The translations under genes and the position numbers were made by a program. This document shows positions 16,363 to 16,987 of a stretch of DNA of 16,987 bases, one piece after another. This DNA comes from JAENVT01 sp031370825. GTDB lineage: Bacteria; Actinomycetota; Acidimicrobiia; Acidimicrobiales; Ilumatobacteraceae. The first letter of the stretch is position 1. Each line of letters starts with the position of its first letter. Under the pieces are notes generated by a model, which saw only the letters and a list, made by a program, of their open reading frames with translations, searched no databases and was not told the DNA's origin. The stretch covers positions 1 to 16,987 of the forward strand of contig JANMRB010000077.1 of NCBI GenBank assembly GCA_031370825.1, in the 5' to 3' direction.

Positions 16363-16555
16363 GCTCCTATGTTTGTCAAGGGTGTTGTTGCCGGTGTTTC
16401 GGGCAGACCAGTGATGGGCCACTCTGGTGAGGGCAGGCTCCTATGAGGCCACGGTCCGGCGATGGTGTGCGGTGACGGGACGGCATGTCGATTCGAAGGA
16501 CAACCGCGACGGGTGTCAGGCAGTTATGGGGCCAGTCCCGCCATCGCGATCTGGT
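16363..16555 (-). mobile_element. Likely 3' non-coding end of the IS110-family element
   Basis: This is the DNA downstream of the transposase stop. It holds two exact copies of CATAGGAGC on the minus strand (16437-16445 and 16363-16371), the second preceded by CCTTGACAAA. IS110 elements lack terminal inverted repeats and end in short core sequences, so the second copy may mark the element boundary. Boundary placement is inference. Confidence 0.35.
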
Positions 16556-16987
16556 TCAGCGCAGTAGCGCTTGAAAGGTTTCTCGGGCGACGTACCGCTT
16601 GAGACAGCGAATGATCTCTGGCTTCGATTTGCCCTCGGCCAAGCGACGGTTCATGTAGGCCATGGTGCGCGGTTCGTGCTGACTGAGGCGGGTCATCACG
16701 ATCCGCCACAGCGCGTTGTTTGCTTGCCGGTTGCCGCCGCTGTTGAGCCGGTAGCGGTTGTCGATCTTGCCAGACATCACCGGGATCGGCGCGACCCCGC
16801 AGATCATCGCCCAGGCGCTCTCCGACACGACCCGCTCAGGGTTGTCGCCGGCGGCGACGATCAACACTGCAGCGGTGTCGACACCGACCCCGAAGATGTT
16901 CAACATTCCCGGCGCCGCGGCTTTGACGAGCGGGAAGAGTTGGATGTCGATCGTGTCGAGCTCGACATCGAGGGCCTGGACCCGCCG
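16556..16987 (-). CDS. IS110-family transposase, C-terminal part (N-terminus outside window)
   Basis: 144 residues of a DEDD/serine-type IS110 recombinase; the frame is open through the right edge of the window. The Transposase_20 domain is clear: GVGVDTAAVLIVAAGDNPER, AMICGVAPIPVMSGK with the conserved Ser thought to be the nucleophile in this domain, then LNSGGNRQANNALWRI and EGKSKPEIIRCLKRYVARE near the C-terminus. These enzymes move circular element DNA, and family members such as IS621 use an element-encoded bridge RNA to choose target and donor. The visible part has no frameshift or stop, so it could be intact. The ATG at 16906 is internal, because RRVQALDVELDTIDIQLFPL upstream continues the same protein. 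Confidence 0.92.
   Translation of the reverse strand, partial: RRVQALDVELDTIDIQLFPLVKAAAPGMLNIFGVGVDTAAVLIVAAGDNPERVVSESAWAMICGVAPIPVMSGKIDNRYRLNSGGNRQANNALWRIVMTRLSQHEPRTMAYMNRRLAEGKSKPEIIRCLKRYVARETFQALLR

Overview
The window is GC-rich, densely coded bacterial DNA with short intergenic gaps, GTG starts, start/stop overlaps, a leaderless-type promoter, a DosR/DevR-like response regulator, a PatA-order GNAT/acyl-CoA ligase fusion and an IS110-type transposase. This fits a high-GC actinobacterium, possibly of the Acidimicrobiia/Ilumatobacter kind. That placement is inferred from protein style only; there is no rRNA or marker gene here.

Region 1 (1-7181, all minus strand) reads, in transcription order: flavodoxin, GNAT/ADP-forming acyl-CoA synthetase fusion, deoxyribose-phosphate aldolase (deoC), thymidine phosphorylase (deoA), phosphoribosyltransferase, a PAS protein ending in a degenerate histidine-kinase dimerisation domain, and a DosR/DevR-type response regulator cut by the window edge. 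Several genes overlap by 1-4 bases. Two candidate DosR-like boxes (7244-7257 and 1656-1669) lie at similar distances upstream of the flavodoxin and phosphoribosyltransferase genes. Together they suggest a redox/hypoxia-responsive module: nucleosides are phosphorolysed, deoxyribose is cleaved to glyceraldehyde-3-phosphate and acetaldehyde, and acetyl-CoA could yield ATP by substrate-level phosphorylation. The pathway link is inference; a phosphopentomutase and an aldehyde dehydrogenase are not in the window.

Region 2 (7302-12751) is a mixed stretch: an orphan BtuF-like binding protein without a signal peptide, a SnoaL-like protein, a multi-spanning GT-C glycosyltransferase, a secreted His/Cys-rich protein of unknown function behind a good leaderless-type promoter, and a phospholipase D family enzyme.

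Region 3 (about 12.8 kb to the end) is accessory DNA. A 31-bp exact direct repeat at 12796-12826 and 16016-16046 is the T-arm and acceptor end of a tRNA. At the right copy the resemblance extends to the anticodon loop of a tRNA-Arg(ACG). Next to the right copy lies a truncated, frameshifted tyrosine recombinase that has also lost its catalytic tyrosine. Between the repeats are a secreted metzincin-like protein with a QExxH instead of HExxH motif, a lipoprotein, a RibD/DHFR-fold gene remnant and IS-like repeats. A diverged structured repeat of about 100 bp accompanies both tRNA fragments. The right edge carries the C-terminal part of an IS110-family transposase. The simplest reading is a decayed integrative element, or tandem elements, at a tRNA-Arg attachment site.
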